Shown: positions 54,738 to 64,000 of the stretch, piece after piece
Position numbering within the stretch: position 1 is the stretch's first letter
Layout of the letters: each line of letters starts with the position of its first letter
Source: Acidobacteriota bacterium
GTDB taxonomy: Bacteria > Acidobacteriota > Terriglobia > Acidiferrales > UBA7541
Assembly (NCBI GenBank): GCA_021324935.1
Contig: JAJPIE010000064.1
Location: 1 to 64,000 of the forward strand
Direction: 5' to 3'
DNA length: 64,000 bases
Position numbers and translations under genes: made by a program
Notes under the pieces: model-generated
Database searches by the model: none
Told to the model about the DNA's origin: nothing
Seen by the model: the letters and a program-made list of their open reading frames with translations, nothing else

Positions 54738-55244
54738 ATGACGACAAACGCAACTCGATTACAGAATGGGGCGGTGGACGTTTCCGGCCAAAGTGATGCC
54801 GCGAAGGGCCTGGCACTGGCTCGGCTAACGATCGGCTCCATGTTTATCTGGGTATTTTTTGAAAATCTGGGGAAGCATCTCTACACGCCGGCAGGATACG
54901 CGGGGCTCATCAATTATTACATCAAGTCCGGACATGCGCCGGCTATCTGGAAAATGGTGATGGGCCTGGCGGCAAGCCATGCCGCGATGGCGGCTCCGAT
55001 GCAGGGCATGACGGAGGCGACGCTCGGAATCCTTCTATTGATCGGCCTGTTGACGCGGCCCGCTGCTTTTGTCGCGTTTCTGTTTCTCGGCAGTTTGTGG
55101 GTCTCCGAATGGGGCACGGCCTGGATTTGGGAGCTGCTGGTTCCGGTGATGGTATCGCTGGCACTCGCCATCGGCCGCGGTGGGCGCAGCTGGGGCATGG
55201 ACGCATTTCTGGCGCGGAAGAGTCCCACATCCCTGTGGTGGTGA
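54738..55244 (+). CDS. DoxX-family membrane protein
   Basis: After a polar N-terminus, the 168-residue protein has four hydrophobic helices with DoxX-type features: LARLTIGSMFIWVFFENLGKHLY, AAPMQGMTEATLGILLLIGLLTRPAAFVAF and WELLVPVMVSLALAIGRGGRSWGMD. DoxX relatives are subunits of thiosulfate:quinone oxidoreductase or membrane oxidoreductase partners. The ATG at 54738 gives a normal length; the track ORF starts 27 codons earlier without family support. It lies 12 bases before the GT2 gene, so it may be co-transcribed with it. Confidence 0.82.
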   Translation: MTTNATRLQNGAVDVSGQSDAAKGLALARLTIGSMFIWVFFENLGKHLYTPAGYAGLINYYIKSGHAPAIWKMVMGLAASHAAMAAPMQGMTEATLGILLLIGLLTRPAAFVAFLFLGSLWVSEWGTAWIWELLVPVMVSLALAIGRGGRSWGMDAFLARKSPTSLWW

Positions 55245-55256
55245 CGAGCGAACCTC

Positions 55257-55964
55257 GTGCGAGTTTCGGTCATTATTCCCACCCATAACGAAGCGCTGGC
55301 CATTGGCCGTGTATTGGCGGATCTGCCTTCGGAGCTGGTCACCGAGGTCATTGTTGTCGACAGCAATTCTTCCGATGGAACGCCTGATGTTGCCCGCAGG
55401 ATGGGAGCGCAGGTCATCCTCGAGCCGCGCCGTGGTTACGGACGCGCCTGTTTAACCGGGCTTGCCAACGCGGAAAAACCGGACGTGGTCGTTTTCCTGG
55501 ATGGGGACTACAGCGACCGCCCTTCCGAGCTGCCGATTCTGCTGGCTCCGATACTCGAGGGGCGCGCGGACATAACGCTGGGATCGCGCCTTGGCGGAAA
55601 CAACGAGCCCGGCGCGCTTCCGTGGCACCAGGCATTTGGCAACCGGCTGGCCGCTGGCCTGATCGGGATATTGTATGGGGTGAAGCTCAGCGACCTTGGT
55701 CCGTTTCGCGCGAGCCGGGCCGAAGTGCTGCGTGCGCTCGACCTGGAAGAGGAAACGTACGGTTGGGCGGTGGAAATGATCCTCAAGGGAGCCATTGCGG
55801 GATATCGCATCGCGGAAGTACCGGTCAGCTACCATCCGCGTATTGGCAAGTCCAAAATCAGCGGCACGGTGAAAGGGACGCTTGGCGCCGGGTGGTTCAT
55901 TCTGAGCCGCATTGTGCGCTATTGTTTCCGGAACAAGAAGGCGGAAACGCCGCGCCCGGCCTGA
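55257..55964 (+). CDS. family 2 glycosyltransferase (DPM1/DolP-mannosyltransferase-like)
   Basis: The GTG-initiated, 235-residue GT-A enzyme has VSVIIPTHNEALAIGRVL, VVDSNSSDGTPDVARRMGA, the metal-binding FLDGDYSD and ITLGSRLGG. The C-terminal part SYHPRIGKSKISGTVKG is typical of the polyprenyl-phosphate sugar transferase group, but no membrane helix is attached. It sits between the DoxX gene and the DUF2064 transferase gene, 17 bases from the latter. The GT2/DUF2064 pair is a common bacterial arrangement; specific product unknown. Confidence 0.88.
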   Translation: MRVSVIIPTHNEALAIGRVLADLPSELVTEVIVVDSNSSDGTPDVARRMGAQVILEPRRGYGRACLTGLANAEKPDVVVFLDGDYSDRPSELPILLAPILEGRADITLGSRLGGNNEPGALPWHQAFGNRLAAGLIGILYGVKLSDLGPFRASRAEVLRALDLEEETYGWAVEMILKGAIAGYRIAEVPVSYHPRIGKSKISGTVKGTLGAGWFILSRIVRYCFRNKKAETPRPA

Positions 55965-55981
55965 GGCCCCATCGAGAATCC

Positions 55982-56713
55982 ATGGCTACTTCCAAACTGA
56001 CGATCGCGCCTTCTCCTCACACTCGCCGAACCTTGGTCATTATGGCGAAAGCCCCAAAGCCAGGGAGGGTCAAGACGCGTCTGACGGAAAGCCTGCCTGC
56101 TTCGGCGGTGACGGAACTGTATCGCTGCCTCTTGGAGGACACGCTCGCGTTGGCAAAATCGTTGGTGAGCGTGGAGATCGCCGTGATGTGCCCGGAGCAG
56201 GATCAAGAGGAGTTGGCACAGTTGTTCGGTGATACAGTGCAAATTGTAAAGCAAAAGGGAGAAGGCCTCGCCGCAGGTCTCTCCCATACTTTTCGACATT
56301 TCACCGCTGCCGGCCGCCAGCAAGTCATCGCCTTCAATAGCGACAGCCCGCACCTTTCTCCCTTCGTCCTCGAACGCGCCTTCGGGATTCTCTGCAGCCA
56401 TGACGTCGTGGTCGGGCCAACGCACGACGGGGGCTACTATCTGGTGGGGGCCAAGGCCGCTCATCCGACGCTCTTCGAAAACGACGGCATGGGAACGCGG
56501 AGCGCGCTGGAGCGACTGTTGTCGCGAACAAAGAGCCTACAGCTATCCACCGGCTTCACGGAGCCCTTCTACGATATTGACGTGGCCAGCGATCTGCGGC
56601 TGCTGGCGAGCGAACTGCGACTCGCTCCCGCGAAGGCGCCCCGTACTGCGAACTGGCTCAGGGAATGGCGGGAGACGATCGCGGAGCTTGGAGAAGGTGT
56701 AGAAGGAAAATGA
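55982..56713 (+). CDS. TIGR04282/DUF2064-family transferase
   Basis: The signature LVIMAKAPKPGRVKTRLTESL at the N-terminus, IAFNSDSPHLSP and VVGPTHDGGYYLVG identify DUF2064, a nucleotidyl/glycosyltransferase-like fold described as rSAM/selenodomain-associated transferase 1 and linked in some bacteria to arsenosugar synthesis. The ATG at 55982 starts after the GT2 stop; the track ORF begins inside GT2. A radical SAM gene and a methyltransferase gene lie 1-3 kb away but on the other strand. Whether they form one pathway is open. Confidence 0.88.
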   Translation: MATSKLTIAPSPHTRRTLVIMAKAPKPGRVKTRLTESLPASAVTELYRCLLEDTLALAKSLVSVEIAVMCPEQDQEELAQLFGDTVQIVKQKGEGLAAGLSHTFRHFTAAGRQQVIAFNSDSPHLSPFVLERAFGILCSHDVVVGPTHDGGYYLVGAKAAHPTLFENDGMGTRSALERLLSRTKSLQLSTGFTEPFYDIDVASDLRLLASELRLAPAKAPRTANWLREWRETIAELGEGVEGK

Positions 56714-56841
56714 AGCTCACATCCAGAGACGTTTAGCCGACAGGGCAGAGAGATCCATGGGGCCAGGAGAAGTTTTTGTACCCGCAAGCGCTTGAAGGGC
56801 ATCCAAAACGTCGATCGTCCCACTCACTCAGGAGGACTTAC

Positions 56842-57582
56842 ATGACCAAGTTGGGGTGTTCCATGAAGATCCTTGGGGTGCTACTTGGTGTGATGATCGT
56901 TGCGAGCAGGTCCCACGCACAGACGCGCCCACTGATTGTTGAGCAGCTTGCCAAAACTTATGGGCTTGATTCGTATGGGCAGATTGAGGCGGCTCGCTAT
57001 ACGTTCAATCTGGATCTGCCCGCGCAGAAGGTAAGTCTCTCGCGGACGTGGACCTGGGAGCCGAAGAGCGGGCAAGTCACGTACGAAAGCAAGGACAAGG
57101 ACGGCAAGCCGGTGAAGGTCACTTACAACCGGAATCAGATCAACGCCGCGCCGGCCAACGTGAAAGATGAGATCGATCCGAACTTCGTCAACGACAATTA
57201 TTGGTTCATCTTCCCGTTCCATGCGGACTGGGACACCAGCGCGAGAGTGACCGTGAACGAGAAGGAGAAATTGCCGATCGGCAAGGGCACGGCAACGCTC
57301 GTGTCAGTAAAATATCCGGCGGAGGTTGGCGGCTACACGCCGGGCGACACCTGGAATCTTTACGTCGGGGCGGATGGGCGAATCACGCAATTCGTTTATC
57401 TCCGTGGAGGGACCAAGAAGCCTGGCAACGTAACCGCCACCTGGGCGGGCTATAAAAAGGCCGGTCCACTGCTTGTCTCCACTGACCATCGCGGGACCGC
57501 GGATGGCAAGCCGGTTCGCATCTCGTTTTCCAACGTAGCCGTAAAGCTGGAGGGTTCGGACGCCTGGGTGGACGCGAAGTAA
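56842..57582 (+). CDS. secreted protein of unknown function
   Basis: The ATG at 56842 follows an excellent AGGAGGA site 6 bases away, so it is chosen over the track start. The product opens on a signal peptide (MKILGVLLGVMIVASRSHA) cleaved before QTRPLIVEQLA. The 220-residue mature part has beta-rich, lipoprotein-sorting-like features (DLPAQKVSLSRTWTWEPKSG, WNLYVGADGRITQFVYLRGG) but no motif that names a family. It follows the DUF2064 gene by about 130 bases and converges on the radical SAM gene. It may bind lipids, which is only a guess from general shape. Confidence 0.78.
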   Translation: MTKLGCSMKILGVLLGVMIVASRSHAQTRPLIVEQLAKTYGLDSYGQIEAARYTFNLDLPAQKVSLSRTWTWEPKSGQVTYESKDKDGKPVKVTYNRNQINAAPANVKDEIDPNFVNDNYWFIFPFHADWDTSARVTVNEKEKLPIGKGTATLVSVKYPAEVGGYTPGDTWNLYVGADGRITQFVYLRGGTKKPGNVTATWAGYKKAGPLLVSTDHRGTADGKPVRISFSNVAVKLEGSDAWVDAK

Positions 57583-57619
57583 GGGCAAGCCGGGGATTCC
57601 CTTCCGCCGGCTTCGAGCT

Positions 57620-58690
57620 TCAAGAATCGGCGTCGCGTGCCATCACAATGGTAGTGCAAGAGCTTCCAAACTTAGGCAGATCGCGATTCGCGGCCAAGCG
57701 GAATTCGAGCCGCGGCCGCTCTCCCCGAACGATAGGACAATAGAAATCCGGCTGCGCCAGCGCTCCTTGCAGACGGCGCCGGCCGGCGCATCCCCCGTGA
57801 CATGCTTCTCGATATTCGCAGGACTCGCACGCTTGTGGAAGTGTGCGAGCCTGCTCAAATGGCACCGTGTTGAGAATCCCGGGCCCTGCGGAGAGTAAAC
57901 CTGGCAGCGGCTCGCCGGAGCCTGGCCAGTAAACGCAAGGCTGCGTGGTGGCGCGCGGTGTCACCCGCACGGTGCTGACGCCGCATCCTCCCGCGAGTGC
58001 CGGCAGGCCCGCCATCGCCCGCACCAGCGGCTCGCCAATGGCGATCACATCGGTTCGCTCAAAAAGCCGGCGAAAGCCTTGCCAATACTCCTCGTAGGTG
58101 AGCGCGTAGAGATCGGAGCGCACGGCCTGATAGACGTTAACCCGCAAGGGTGCGCCAAATCGTTTTGCAACGCGCGCGACGGCCGCCAGGCTGAGATAGT
58201 TGGCCTTCATCATGACCGCGATAATGGTCACGGGCACGCCCAGGCGCACGCAGCGCCCGGCCTGCAGATGAATTAACTCCCAGTTCCCCGGGCCGCGCTG
58301 GGCATCCTGTTTCTCCCTGGTGGCGTAATCGAGAGAAAACTCGATGTCGTGGAAGGCGCGCAGGTCATCGTCTTCGAGAACGGCGATGCTGTGACCGTTG
58401 GAAGTGATGGTGAGCTTCACCGGCCGGGTCCGCAGGTAGTTCAGAATCGCCTTGAACTCCGGATGCATTCCGTTTTCGCCCGTTCCCAAATTCACGGAGC
58501 GAACCGGCAGGCTTTCCATCACGGATTTCACCTGTGCAAGCGAGAGGCGATCGGCACGCGTGGGATCGCGGTAACAGAAGGAGCAGGTGAGGTTGCACTC
58601 GTTGGTGAGGCCGAGGCCGAGGGAAATGCCAATTTCCGGACTGGGAAGCTTGCGCATGGCGGGGGAAAGCGCCGGTTTGACTTCGCTCAT
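57620..58690 (-). CDS. radical SAM protein with C-terminal Cys-rich (SPASM/twitch-like) region
   Basis: The [4Fe-4S] motif CNLTCSFCYRD (CxxxCxxC) is at about residues 30-38, followed by a partial TIM barrel (SVNLGTGENGMHPEF, LTITSNGHSI). The C-terminus has a second Cys cluster (CGVSTVRVTPRATTQPC, ACESCEYREACHGGC, FYC) like SPASM or twitch domains that hold auxiliary clusters. The ATG at 58690 with an AAAGGAGAA site gives 356 aa and overlaps the stop of the methyltransferase gene (ATGA), so the two are coupled. Substrate could be a peptide, tRNA or small molecule; no precursor peptide gene was seen. Confidence 0.85.
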   Translation of the reverse strand: MSEVKPALSPAMRKLPSPEIGISLGLGLTNECNLTCSFCYRDPTRADRLSLAQVKSVMESLPVRSVNLGTGENGMHPEFKAILNYLRTRPVKLTITSNGHSIAVLEDDDLRAFHDIEFSLDYATREKQDAQRGPGNWELIHLQAGRCVRLGVPVTIIAVMMKANYLSLAAVARVAKRFGAPLRVNVYQAVRSDLYALTYEEYWQGFRRLFERTDVIAIGEPLVRAMAGLPALAGGCGVSTVRVTPRATTQPCVYWPGSGEPLPGLLSAGPGILNTVPFEQARTLPQACESCEYREACHGGCAGRRRLQGALAQPDFYCPIVRGERPRLEFRLAANRDLPKFGSSCTTIVMARDADS

Positions 58691-59511
58691 GCTTCTCCTT
58701 TCGATACGGGCGACGCACAACCTGCCAGCCACTGCGAGTAGCGAGCGACCTCGAGGAATTGCCGTTGCTGGCCAAGCTTGCGCTCGAGAGCGAAAATTCG
58801 CGAGAATTCCTCCAATTTGGAAATTTGGGCGGGCAGGTAATCCGCGATCACGCGCACTCCCCTCCGGGCGTTAATGGCGAGAGAAGCGGCTTTCAGCATC
58901 GTTTCGAGAGTCTCCGTAGCGAACAAGCGAACTTTGCCCCCATATAGGGAATCTGATGCCCATTCCGCAGTCAAGTTGCGCTCCGCCGCGACCAAATCAC
59001 CTGTCAGCAGCGCCGCCTTCAGCACTTCGCCGGACTGATTGCGCACGAGGAGCGACAGGATCGACGACGAATTGCGCAGAAGCTGTGCCACGCCGCGCAA
59101 CACGGCCACGGGATCATCGACAAATTCCAGAACATCATGACAAAGAACGGCGTCGAACGAGCGAGAGGGAAACAGGCTGGTCATCTGGGCGGCGTCGCCA
59201 AGCTGGAGCGCGACATTCCCGCGGACTCCAGCTTCGGCGATAGTCCGCTCCGCCAGCTCAAGCATCGACGCTGACGAATCGAGCAAGGTGACATGACTGC
59301 CAAGTTGCGCCAGGCGAACAGCGGCGGCTCCGGTTCCACATCCGAGGTCGAGCGCACGAAGGGGCTCCCCGCCCGCCGGTGCGGGCAGGAATTCCTGCAG
59401 GTTCGCAAAACTCAGGTCTGCGCGCAGCCGGCCTGCCGGAGTCTCCAGATAGGCTGCATACCGGCTCACATCCCCTTCGAACCGGTTCTGGCCTTTGGCC
59501 GGTGACTTCAT
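58687..59511 (-). CDS. CmoM-like class I SAM methyltransferase
   Basis: The SAM fold is clear: LRALDLGCGTGAAAVRLAQLGSHVTLLDSSASMLELAE, then DAVLCHDVLEFVDDPVAVLRGVAQLL and ILSLLVRNQSGEVLKAALLTGD. The latter segments and the C-terminal GVRVIADYLP and QFLEVARY closely parallel CmoM, which methylates carboxymethoxyuridine in tRNA. This similarity is from recalled CmoM sequence, so the tRNA role is inferred. The ATG at 59511 gives 274 aa. Its stop overlaps the radical SAM start, which is unusual for cmoM and suggests a joint modification reaction. Confidence 0.8.
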   Translation of the reverse strand: MKSPAKGQNRFEGDVSRYAAYLETPAGRLRADLSFANLQEFLPAPAGGEPLRALDLGCGTGAAAVRLAQLGSHVTLLDSSASMLELAERTIAEAGVRGNVALQLGDAAQMTSLFPSRSFDAVLCHDVLEFVDDPVAVLRGVAQLLRNSSSILSLLVRNQSGEVLKAALLTGDLVAAERNLTAEWASDSLYGGKVRLFATETLETMLKAASLAINARRGVRVIADYLPAQISKLEEFSRIFALERKLGQQRQFLEVARYSQWLAGCASPVSKGEA

Positions 59512-59517
59512 ACACAC

Positions 59518-59807
59518 CTTCGCGGAAAGTTCCTCTCAAACCGGTCGCTCATCCGAGGCTAGTGCGTGCCCTGTGACCGGTCAGAACACCGTATGGGCGA
59601 AGTTACCACACCTGCCACAACGGCACGACAAGTCGCGGCGCCGGGCTAGCGCGCCGACGCGCAAGCTCTCAATATTTCCCGAAGTGATCTGCGAAGTCGC
59701 CGGCTATAGGCAAACATCCGTATGTATTTCCGTGGCAGGACTGTGCCGCCGAGCCGGCGGCGCTCTGCGAGCGAAATTGCCAATTCAGGAGGGTTTCCGC
59801 GCGGAAC
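59518..59807. other. non-coding gap with one hairpin
   Basis: Nothing gene-like is supported in these 290 bases. A GCCGCC-GAGCC-GGCGGC hairpin at 59745-59761 lies about 47 bases after the DUF2892 stop on its strand and could be a REP-like or terminator structure, without a T-run. The long plus ORF across it (59495-59863) has no family features. Confidence 0.6.
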
Positions 59808-59996
59808 TCAGGGTCGTATTCCGGCTTTCCGAAGAATCGTCATCATCGGGCACCAATTGGTGAAGGCGGACTGAAACAAGTTCAGCCCGACGAATGCGGT
59901 GAACAGAAACCAGTACGGGCTGACCCAATATCCCAGCGCAAGCGAAAGAAGTACGAAGAATCCAGCAATCAACCGCAGATACCGTTCAACCGTCAT
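59808..59996 (-). CDS. DUF2892 (YgaP-like) inner membrane protein
   Basis: The 62-residue protein has two hydrophobic helices, VERYLRLIAGFFVLLSLALGYW and LFTAFVGLNLFQSAFTNWCPM, with the family pattern of a Cys-Pro after the second helix (NWCPMMTILRKAG). DUF2892 is also the membrane part of YgaP rhodanese proteins. The ATG at 59996 has a GGGAGGA site and is used in place of the track's 60038. It follows the RND permease gene by 16 bases, a coupling that suggests a role with the pump or with sulfur/metal stress. Confidence 0.85.
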   Translation of the reverse strand: MTVERYLRLIAGFFVLLSLALGYWVSPYWFLFTAFVGLNLFQSAFTNWCPMMTILRKAGIRP

Positions 59997-60012
59997 GATG
60001 TTCCTCCCAAAC

Positions 60013-63000
60013 TTAAGAATCGATACTTGCAGAACCAACTGCCGCGGAAGCCGGATGGAAGCCGCGGCGCTGCGACATGTAATAAAGAATCGGCACAGCC
60101 ATGCGCGAAATCACCGTGGAAGCGACTTCCCCCGCCATCAGGGAAATCGCGAGACCTTGAAAAATGGGGTCGAAGAGGATGACGCCCGCGCCGACAACCA
60201 CCGCCGCCGCGGTCAGGAGCATCGGCCGAAAGCGCACGGCCCCGGCATCGACCACCGCTTCTTCAAGAGGCATTCCATGAGCCCGGCGGAGTTCTATAAA
60301 ATCCACAAGGATGATGGAATTGCGAACGATAATTCCGGCGCCAGCGATGAAACCAATCATGGATGTTGCGGTGAAGAAGGCGCCCATCAGGGCGTGGGCC
60401 GGCAGAATTCCCACCAGCGTGAGAGGGATGGGAGCCATGATTACCAGCGGCGTTTTGAAGGAACCAAACCATCCGACCACCAGAACGTAAATCAGCACCA
60501 GCACGGCCGCAAACGCGAGGCCGAGGTCGCGAAACACCTCATAGGTAATGTGCCACTCGCCGTCCCATTTGATGGCCAGCTTTTTCGAGTCCGGCGGCTG
60601 AATGGCCGTGAATTGCGCGATCCGATAGCCTTCCGGAACTTTCAATGCATCGATTTTATCTCCCAGCTTTCCGATGGCGTAGACGGGGCTCTCCTCCGCT
60701 CCCGCCACATCGGCAATCACGTAAACGACTTCGCGCTGATTTTTCCGGTAGATATTTTTGTCGATCGTTCCGTCCTGGACTTTCGCAAGTTCACCGAGCG
60801 GAACCATTGCTCCATCGGGCGCGTTGAGATACAAACCGCGCAAGGCGTCCACTCCAGACCTGTCCGCGCGGGAGAGCCGCACGCGAATCGGCACATCCTC
60901 GCGCTCGGACGGCTGGTGCATGAGGCCCACTTGCGCGCCGCTCACTGCCATGGCCACCGACTGTGCAACGTCCGCAGCTGAGATACCGCGTAAGGCGGCT
61001 TTGTCTTGCTGCACTTGGAAATCCACTTTTCGCTGGTCCGCGGCCACATACCAGTCCACATCGACCACGCCGGGCGTTTCATCGAATATCTTGCGAATTT
61101 GCCGCGCAAGCCCGATCTGCCGCGGGTAGTCCGGCCCATACACCTCGGCTACCAGCGTGGCCACAACCGGCGGCCCTGGCGGAACCTCGGCCACCTTGAC
61201 GCGCGCATTCCATTTCTTCGCGATCTCCTGGACGGGTCCGCGAATCTCTTTGGCAATTTCGTGGCTTTGCCGCTTGCGTTCGTCGATGGACCGCAAATTC
61301 ACCTGAATGTCGCCCTGGTTTGCGTTGCGCCGCAGATAGTAGTGCCGCACCAATCCGTTGAAGTTATAGGGGCCGGAAGTGCCGGCGTAGATCTGATAGT
61401 TGAGGACTTCCGGCTGGGTGTGAAGATAAGCGCCGATTTCTTGTTCCACGGCCAGCGTTTGTTCCAGCGGCGTGCCCTCCGGCATATCGACGACCACCTG
61501 AAATTCACTTTTGTTGTCTAACGGGAGCATCTTCACACGCACAGCTTTGAAGGCCACCAGCGAACAAGCCAGCAGGAACAACACGGCCACCGTTGCGAGA
61601 AAACCCCAGCGCATCCCCGCATGCCCCACCATGCCACCCATCAGCTTGCGATACAGTCTGGTGGTCGCGCCTTCCGCTTCGCCTTCGGCGTGTTTTCCCG
61701 TGTGCCCGCGCAAGAGCCGCAGCGCCGCCCAGGGCGACACCACAAACGCAACCAACAATGAGAACACCATGGCCGCGGATGCGCCCACGGGGATTGGCCG
61801 CATGTACGGCCCCATCAATCCGCGCACAAAGGCCATCGGCAGAATCGCGGCAATCACGGCGCAGGTCGCCAAGATCGTGGGATTCCCGACTTCATCCACG
61901 GCTTCCACGGCGACGTCGACCCAAGGCCGACCATGACTCTCCGGCAAGCGAAAATGCCGGACGATGTTTTCCACGACGACGATGGCGTCGTCCACCAGAA
62001 TGCCGATGGAAAAAATCAGCGCGAACTGCGTGACCCGGTTCAAGGTGTAGCCATAGGCGTAGAAAATGAACAGTGTGAGAGCCAGCGTGACGGGAATGGC
62101 CAGCAGCACTACTCCCGATTCACGCCAGCCCAACGCCAGCGCTACCAGCAGGGTCACCGACAGGGTGGCCAAAAACAGGTGCTTCAGCAGTTCGTCCGAT
62201 TTATGCTTGGCGGTCTCGCCATAATTCCGAGTGACGGTCATTTGCAGATCGTTGGGCAAGACGTAGCCGCGCAGGGAGGCGACCTTGGCCAAAACATCTC
62301 GAGAAACATTCGTAGCGTTGGCGCCTTTCCGCTTGGCCACCGCAAGAGTTACCGCGGGATACGTGCCGTTCACCCCGGCCGCCGCGCCACCCGTCCCAAA
62401 AAGCACATAATTCGCCGGCTCTTCCGGCCCATCGCTGACGCTGGCGACGTCGCCGAGATACACAGGCCGTCCGTTCTGCACCGCCACGACGAGTTGTTTT
62501 ACGTCGTCGGCAGACCGCAGAAAGTCTCCGGCCTCCACGGCCACTTCCTGATTTGCCAGGGCGAAGGAGCCCGCTTGCGTCCGCTGATTGGCGCTTTCGA
62601 GCGCTCGCGCAATCGGCAACGGGCTCAGATGAAACGAAGCCAACTTCTGCGCGTGTAAAGTGACTCTCAGTTCGCGCCTTTGTCCGCCAATGAGGTTGGT
62701 TTCCGAAACATTTTCCACCTGTTTGACGCTTTGCTGCACCTCGGCGGCGATCCGCCGCACCGCCGCCGCGTCATAGTTCTGGCCCCAGAAGGTCATCGCC
62801 AGCACAGGCACGTCATCGATCGAACGCGCCTTGATCAGCGGCTGGCCCGCTCCTTGCGGGATGCGATCGAAATTCGCGTAGAGCTTGTTGTAGGTGCGGA
62901 CAATCGCGTCTTCTTCCCGGACGCCGACGTAAAAACGCACGATCACCAGCGCGCCGCCCGGCTGACTGGTGGAATACAGGTATTCAACGCCGGGGACTTC

Positions 63001-63231
63001 GTGCAGCAACCGCTCCATCGGAATGGTTACCCGCTGCTCGACTTCGGCCGCCGACGCCCCCGGCATGTTGACGTAAACATCGAGCATCGGAACTACGATT
63101 TGGGGCTCTTCCTCGCGCGGCGTCTGCCAGATGCTGAACACACCCAGCAACAGCGCGGCAATGATCATCAGCGGGGTGAGCGGCGAGGTGATAAAAGCAT
63201 GCGCAATTTTTCCGGCCAGACCGCGTTTCAC
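60013..63231 (-). CDS. RND efflux transporter permease subunit
   Basis: A 1072-residue inner-membrane pump with the RND layout: helix 1 ([22 protein letters not shown]), two large periplasmic loops (about 40-330 and 560-870) and 11 further helices. The proton-relay Asp residues lie in [21 protein letters not shown]. It resembles AcrB/CzcA-class exporters, but the loops differ from classic CzcA, so substrate (drug, metal or other) is open. Its ATG overlaps the stop of the periplasmic adaptor (ATGA), and DUF2892 follows. No TolC-type channel gene is in the window; it may lie past the end. Confidence 0.95.
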   Translation of the reverse strand: MKRGLAGKIAHAFITSPLTPLMIIAALLLGVFSIWQTPREEEPQIVVPMLDVYVNMPGASAAEVEQRVTIPMERLLHEVPGVEYLYSTSQPGGALVIVRFYVGVREEDAIVRTYNKLYANFDRIPQGAGQPLIKARSIDDVPVLAMTFWGQNYDAAAVRRIAAEVQQSVKQVENVSETNLIGGQRRELRVTLHAQKLASFHLSPLPIARALESANQRTQAGSFALANQEVAVEAGDFLRSADDVKQLVVAVQNGRPVYLGDVASVSDGPEEPANYVLFGTGGAAAGVNGTYPAVTLAVAKRKGANATNVSRDVLAKVASLRGYVLPNDLQMTVTRNYGETAKHKSDELLKHLFLATLSVTLLVALALGWRESGVVLLAIPVTLALTLFIFYAYGYTLNRVTQFALIFSIGILVDDAIVVVENIVRHFRLPESHGRPWVDVAVEAVDEVGNPTILATCAVIAAILPMAFVRGLMGPYMRPIPVGASAAMVFSLLVAFVVSPWAALRLLRGHTGKHAEGEAEGATTRLYRKLMGGMVGHAGMRWGFLATVAVLFLLACSLVAFKAVRVKMLPLDNKSEFQVVVDMPEGTPLEQTLAVEQEIGAYLHTQPEVLNYQIYAGTSGPYNFNGLVRHYYLRRNANQGDIQVNLRSIDERKRQSHEIAKEIRGPVQEIAKKWNARVKVAEVPPGPPVVATLVAEVYGPDYPRQIGLARQIRKIFDETPGVVDVDWYVAADQRKVDFQVQQDKAALRGISAADVAQSVAMAVSGAQVGLMHQPSEREDVPIRVRLSRADRSGVDALRGLYLNAPDGAMVPLGELAKVQDGTIDKNIYRKNQREVVYVIADVAGAEESPVYAIGKLGDKIDALKVPEGYRIAQFTAIQPPDSKKLAIKWDGEWHITYEVFRDLGLAFAAVLVLIYVLVVGWFGSFKTPLVIMAPIPLTLVGILPAHALMGAFFTATSMIGFIAGAGIIVRNSIILVDFIELRRAHGMPLEEAVVDAGAVRFRPMLLTAAAVVVGAGVILFDPIFQGLAISLMAGEVASTVISRMAVPILYYMSQRRGFHPASAAVGSASIDS

Positions 63232-64000
63232 GGGCGCTTCTCCCCGCCGGCGGGTATCGCGTCAGACATTTTGCCGTCTAGCTCCTGCGTTCCGGGGTTC
63301 AGCACGACGACTTCGCCGTCATTCAAGCCCGACAGCACCTCCGCCAGGTCGCCGATCGACTTGCCGAGCGCCACCACGCGCCAGTGCATCACCTGATCGT
63401 CGCCTCGCACGTACAATCCGCGCAGTTGTCCGCGCGTCACGAGCGCTTCAACTGGCACCACCAGCGCTTGCTTTTCTCCCTGCGCGAAAAACGCCCGCCC
63501 GAACATGCCGGACTGTACGCCCAAATCCTTTGTCAGATCGATGCGCGCCTTCAGAGTATGGGAAACAGGATCCGCACCGGCTTCGATTTCCGTTACTTTG
63601 CCCGCCAGCGATTTTTGTCCCAGCGCATCGAGCTGCACGCGCACCGCGGAATTCTTCTTCACCTTGGTGAGGGCTTCCTCCGGGAGCGTCGCCTCCAATT
63701 GGTAACGGCTGGTATCCTCGACGACAAACAGCGGCATTCCCGGAGAAACCAGCGAGCCGGGTTCCACGCTGCGCCGGATTACGCGGCCATCGAATGGGGC
63801 CACGATGCGCGCGTAGCTGGCCACGTCCTGCGCCGCGTGCAGCTCCGATTCCGCTTGCGCCGCGCCGGCTTGCGCTTGCTGCAATCCCGCTTTGGCTTGT
63901 TCCAGGCCGGCTTGCGACGCCTGATATTTCGCCGAGATCTCATCGAACTCCTGCGGACTCACGGACTTCTGTGCTTTGAGGAAGGTGTAGCGGTCAAACG
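63228..64000 (-). CDS. RND periplasmic adaptor subunit (N-terminus outside window)
   Basis: The frame is open to the window end; the residues before the track's start read [10 protein letters not shown], so this is an interior part. A coiled-coil hairpin (about [22 protein letters not shown]) leads into [25 protein letters not shown] of the lipoyl domain, then a beta-barrel domain and membrane-proximal domain ending GGEKRP. This is the HlyD/AcrA adaptor fold that links permease to outer-membrane channel. Its stop overlaps the permease start. At least 257 residues are visible of an expected 350-400. Confidence 0.92.
   Translation of the reverse strand, partial: FDRYTFLKAQKSVSPQEFDEISAKYQASQAGLEQAKAGLQQAQAGAAQAESELHAAQDVASYARIVAPFDGRVIRRSVEPGSLVSPGMPLFVVEDTSRYQLEATLPEEALTKVKKNSAVRVQLDALGQKSLAGKVTEIEAGADPVSHTLKARIDLTKDLGVQSGMFGRAFFAQGEKQALVVPVEALVTRGQLRGLYVRGDDQVMHWRVVALGKSIGDLAEVLSGLNDGEVVVLNPGTQELDGKMSDAIPAGGEKRP

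Noticed and set aside
59495-59863. 122-aa plus ORF in the gap upstream of DUF2892
   Set aside because: No family features, Arg/Ser-rich composition and overlap with both flanking genes.

Overview
This is a GC-rich, gene-dense chromosomal segment from a Gram-negative bacterium. Lipid-A-style outer-membrane logic is suggested by an OmpA-like protein, an RND pump and a Wzt-type exporter ATPase. The gene content (split nuo cluster, DUF4388 response regulator, WD40-like PD40 protein next to an M28/PDZ peptidase, many GAF/REC signalling genes, REP-like palindromes with a RAYT) fits an Acidobacteriota member best. That assignment is an inference from family knowledge, not a database result. No rRNA, tRNA or CRISPR array was seen.

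Layout. 1-10.2 kb (minus strand): a respiratory complex I operon nuoA-C-D-H-J-K-L-M-N running into an AtpZ/AtpI-like gene, with nuoB, E, F, G and I absent. 10.2-13 kb: proC and a divergent CocE-type hydrolase, then a decayed gene. 13.8-17 kb: molybdenum cofactor genes (moeA, moaC, mogA) with a DUF4388 response regulator inserted between moaC and mogA. 16.9-17.6 kb: a REP-associated tyrosine transposase bounded by inverted REP palindromes and carrying a changed HUH motif. 17.6-24 kb: purA, a low-GC orphan, a SAM hydroxide adenosyltransferase, an AmpG-like transporter and a CBS/CorC membrane protein, separated by palindromic repeats. 24-30.2 kb (plus): penicillin acylase, mutM, xseB, ispA-type prenyl synthase, tlyA and nadK in one run. 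30.2-37 kb (minus): M28/PDZ peptidase, PD40 protein, hpt, GAF-GAF-SpoIIE phosphatase and lysA. 37.1-40.5 kb: DinB, MarC, FAD oxidoreductase and HpcH-type aldolase.

40.6-46.5 kb (minus) is a compact five-gene signalling operon: coiled-coil protein, OmpA-like membrane protein, Rab-like small GTPase, hybrid kinase with REC and HPt, and a REC-HATPase protein. It looks like one envelope-to-cytoplasm signalling system. 46.6-48 kb is a degraded IS3-family element abutting the C-terminal stump of an alpha-carbonic anhydrase.

48.1-50.1 kb holds a C4-dicarboxylate symporter gene preceded by what the ORF track shows as two short ORFs. These are in fact one in-frame carboxymuconolactone decarboxylase/AhpD-like gene. 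Its only internal TGA sits at the second position of the CxxC redox motif and is followed at the right distance by a perfect hairpin, so it is a strong selenoprotein candidate (CxxU). 50-54.6 kb: polysaccharide-related genes (two methyltransferases, a Wzt-type ATPase, a GT4 glycosyltransferase). 54.7-59.5 kb: DoxX, GT2, DUF2064 transferase, a secreted protein, and a coupled radical SAM/CmoM-like methyltransferase pair. 59.8-64 kb: a DUF2892 protein and an RND permease/adaptor pair whose adaptor runs off the window.
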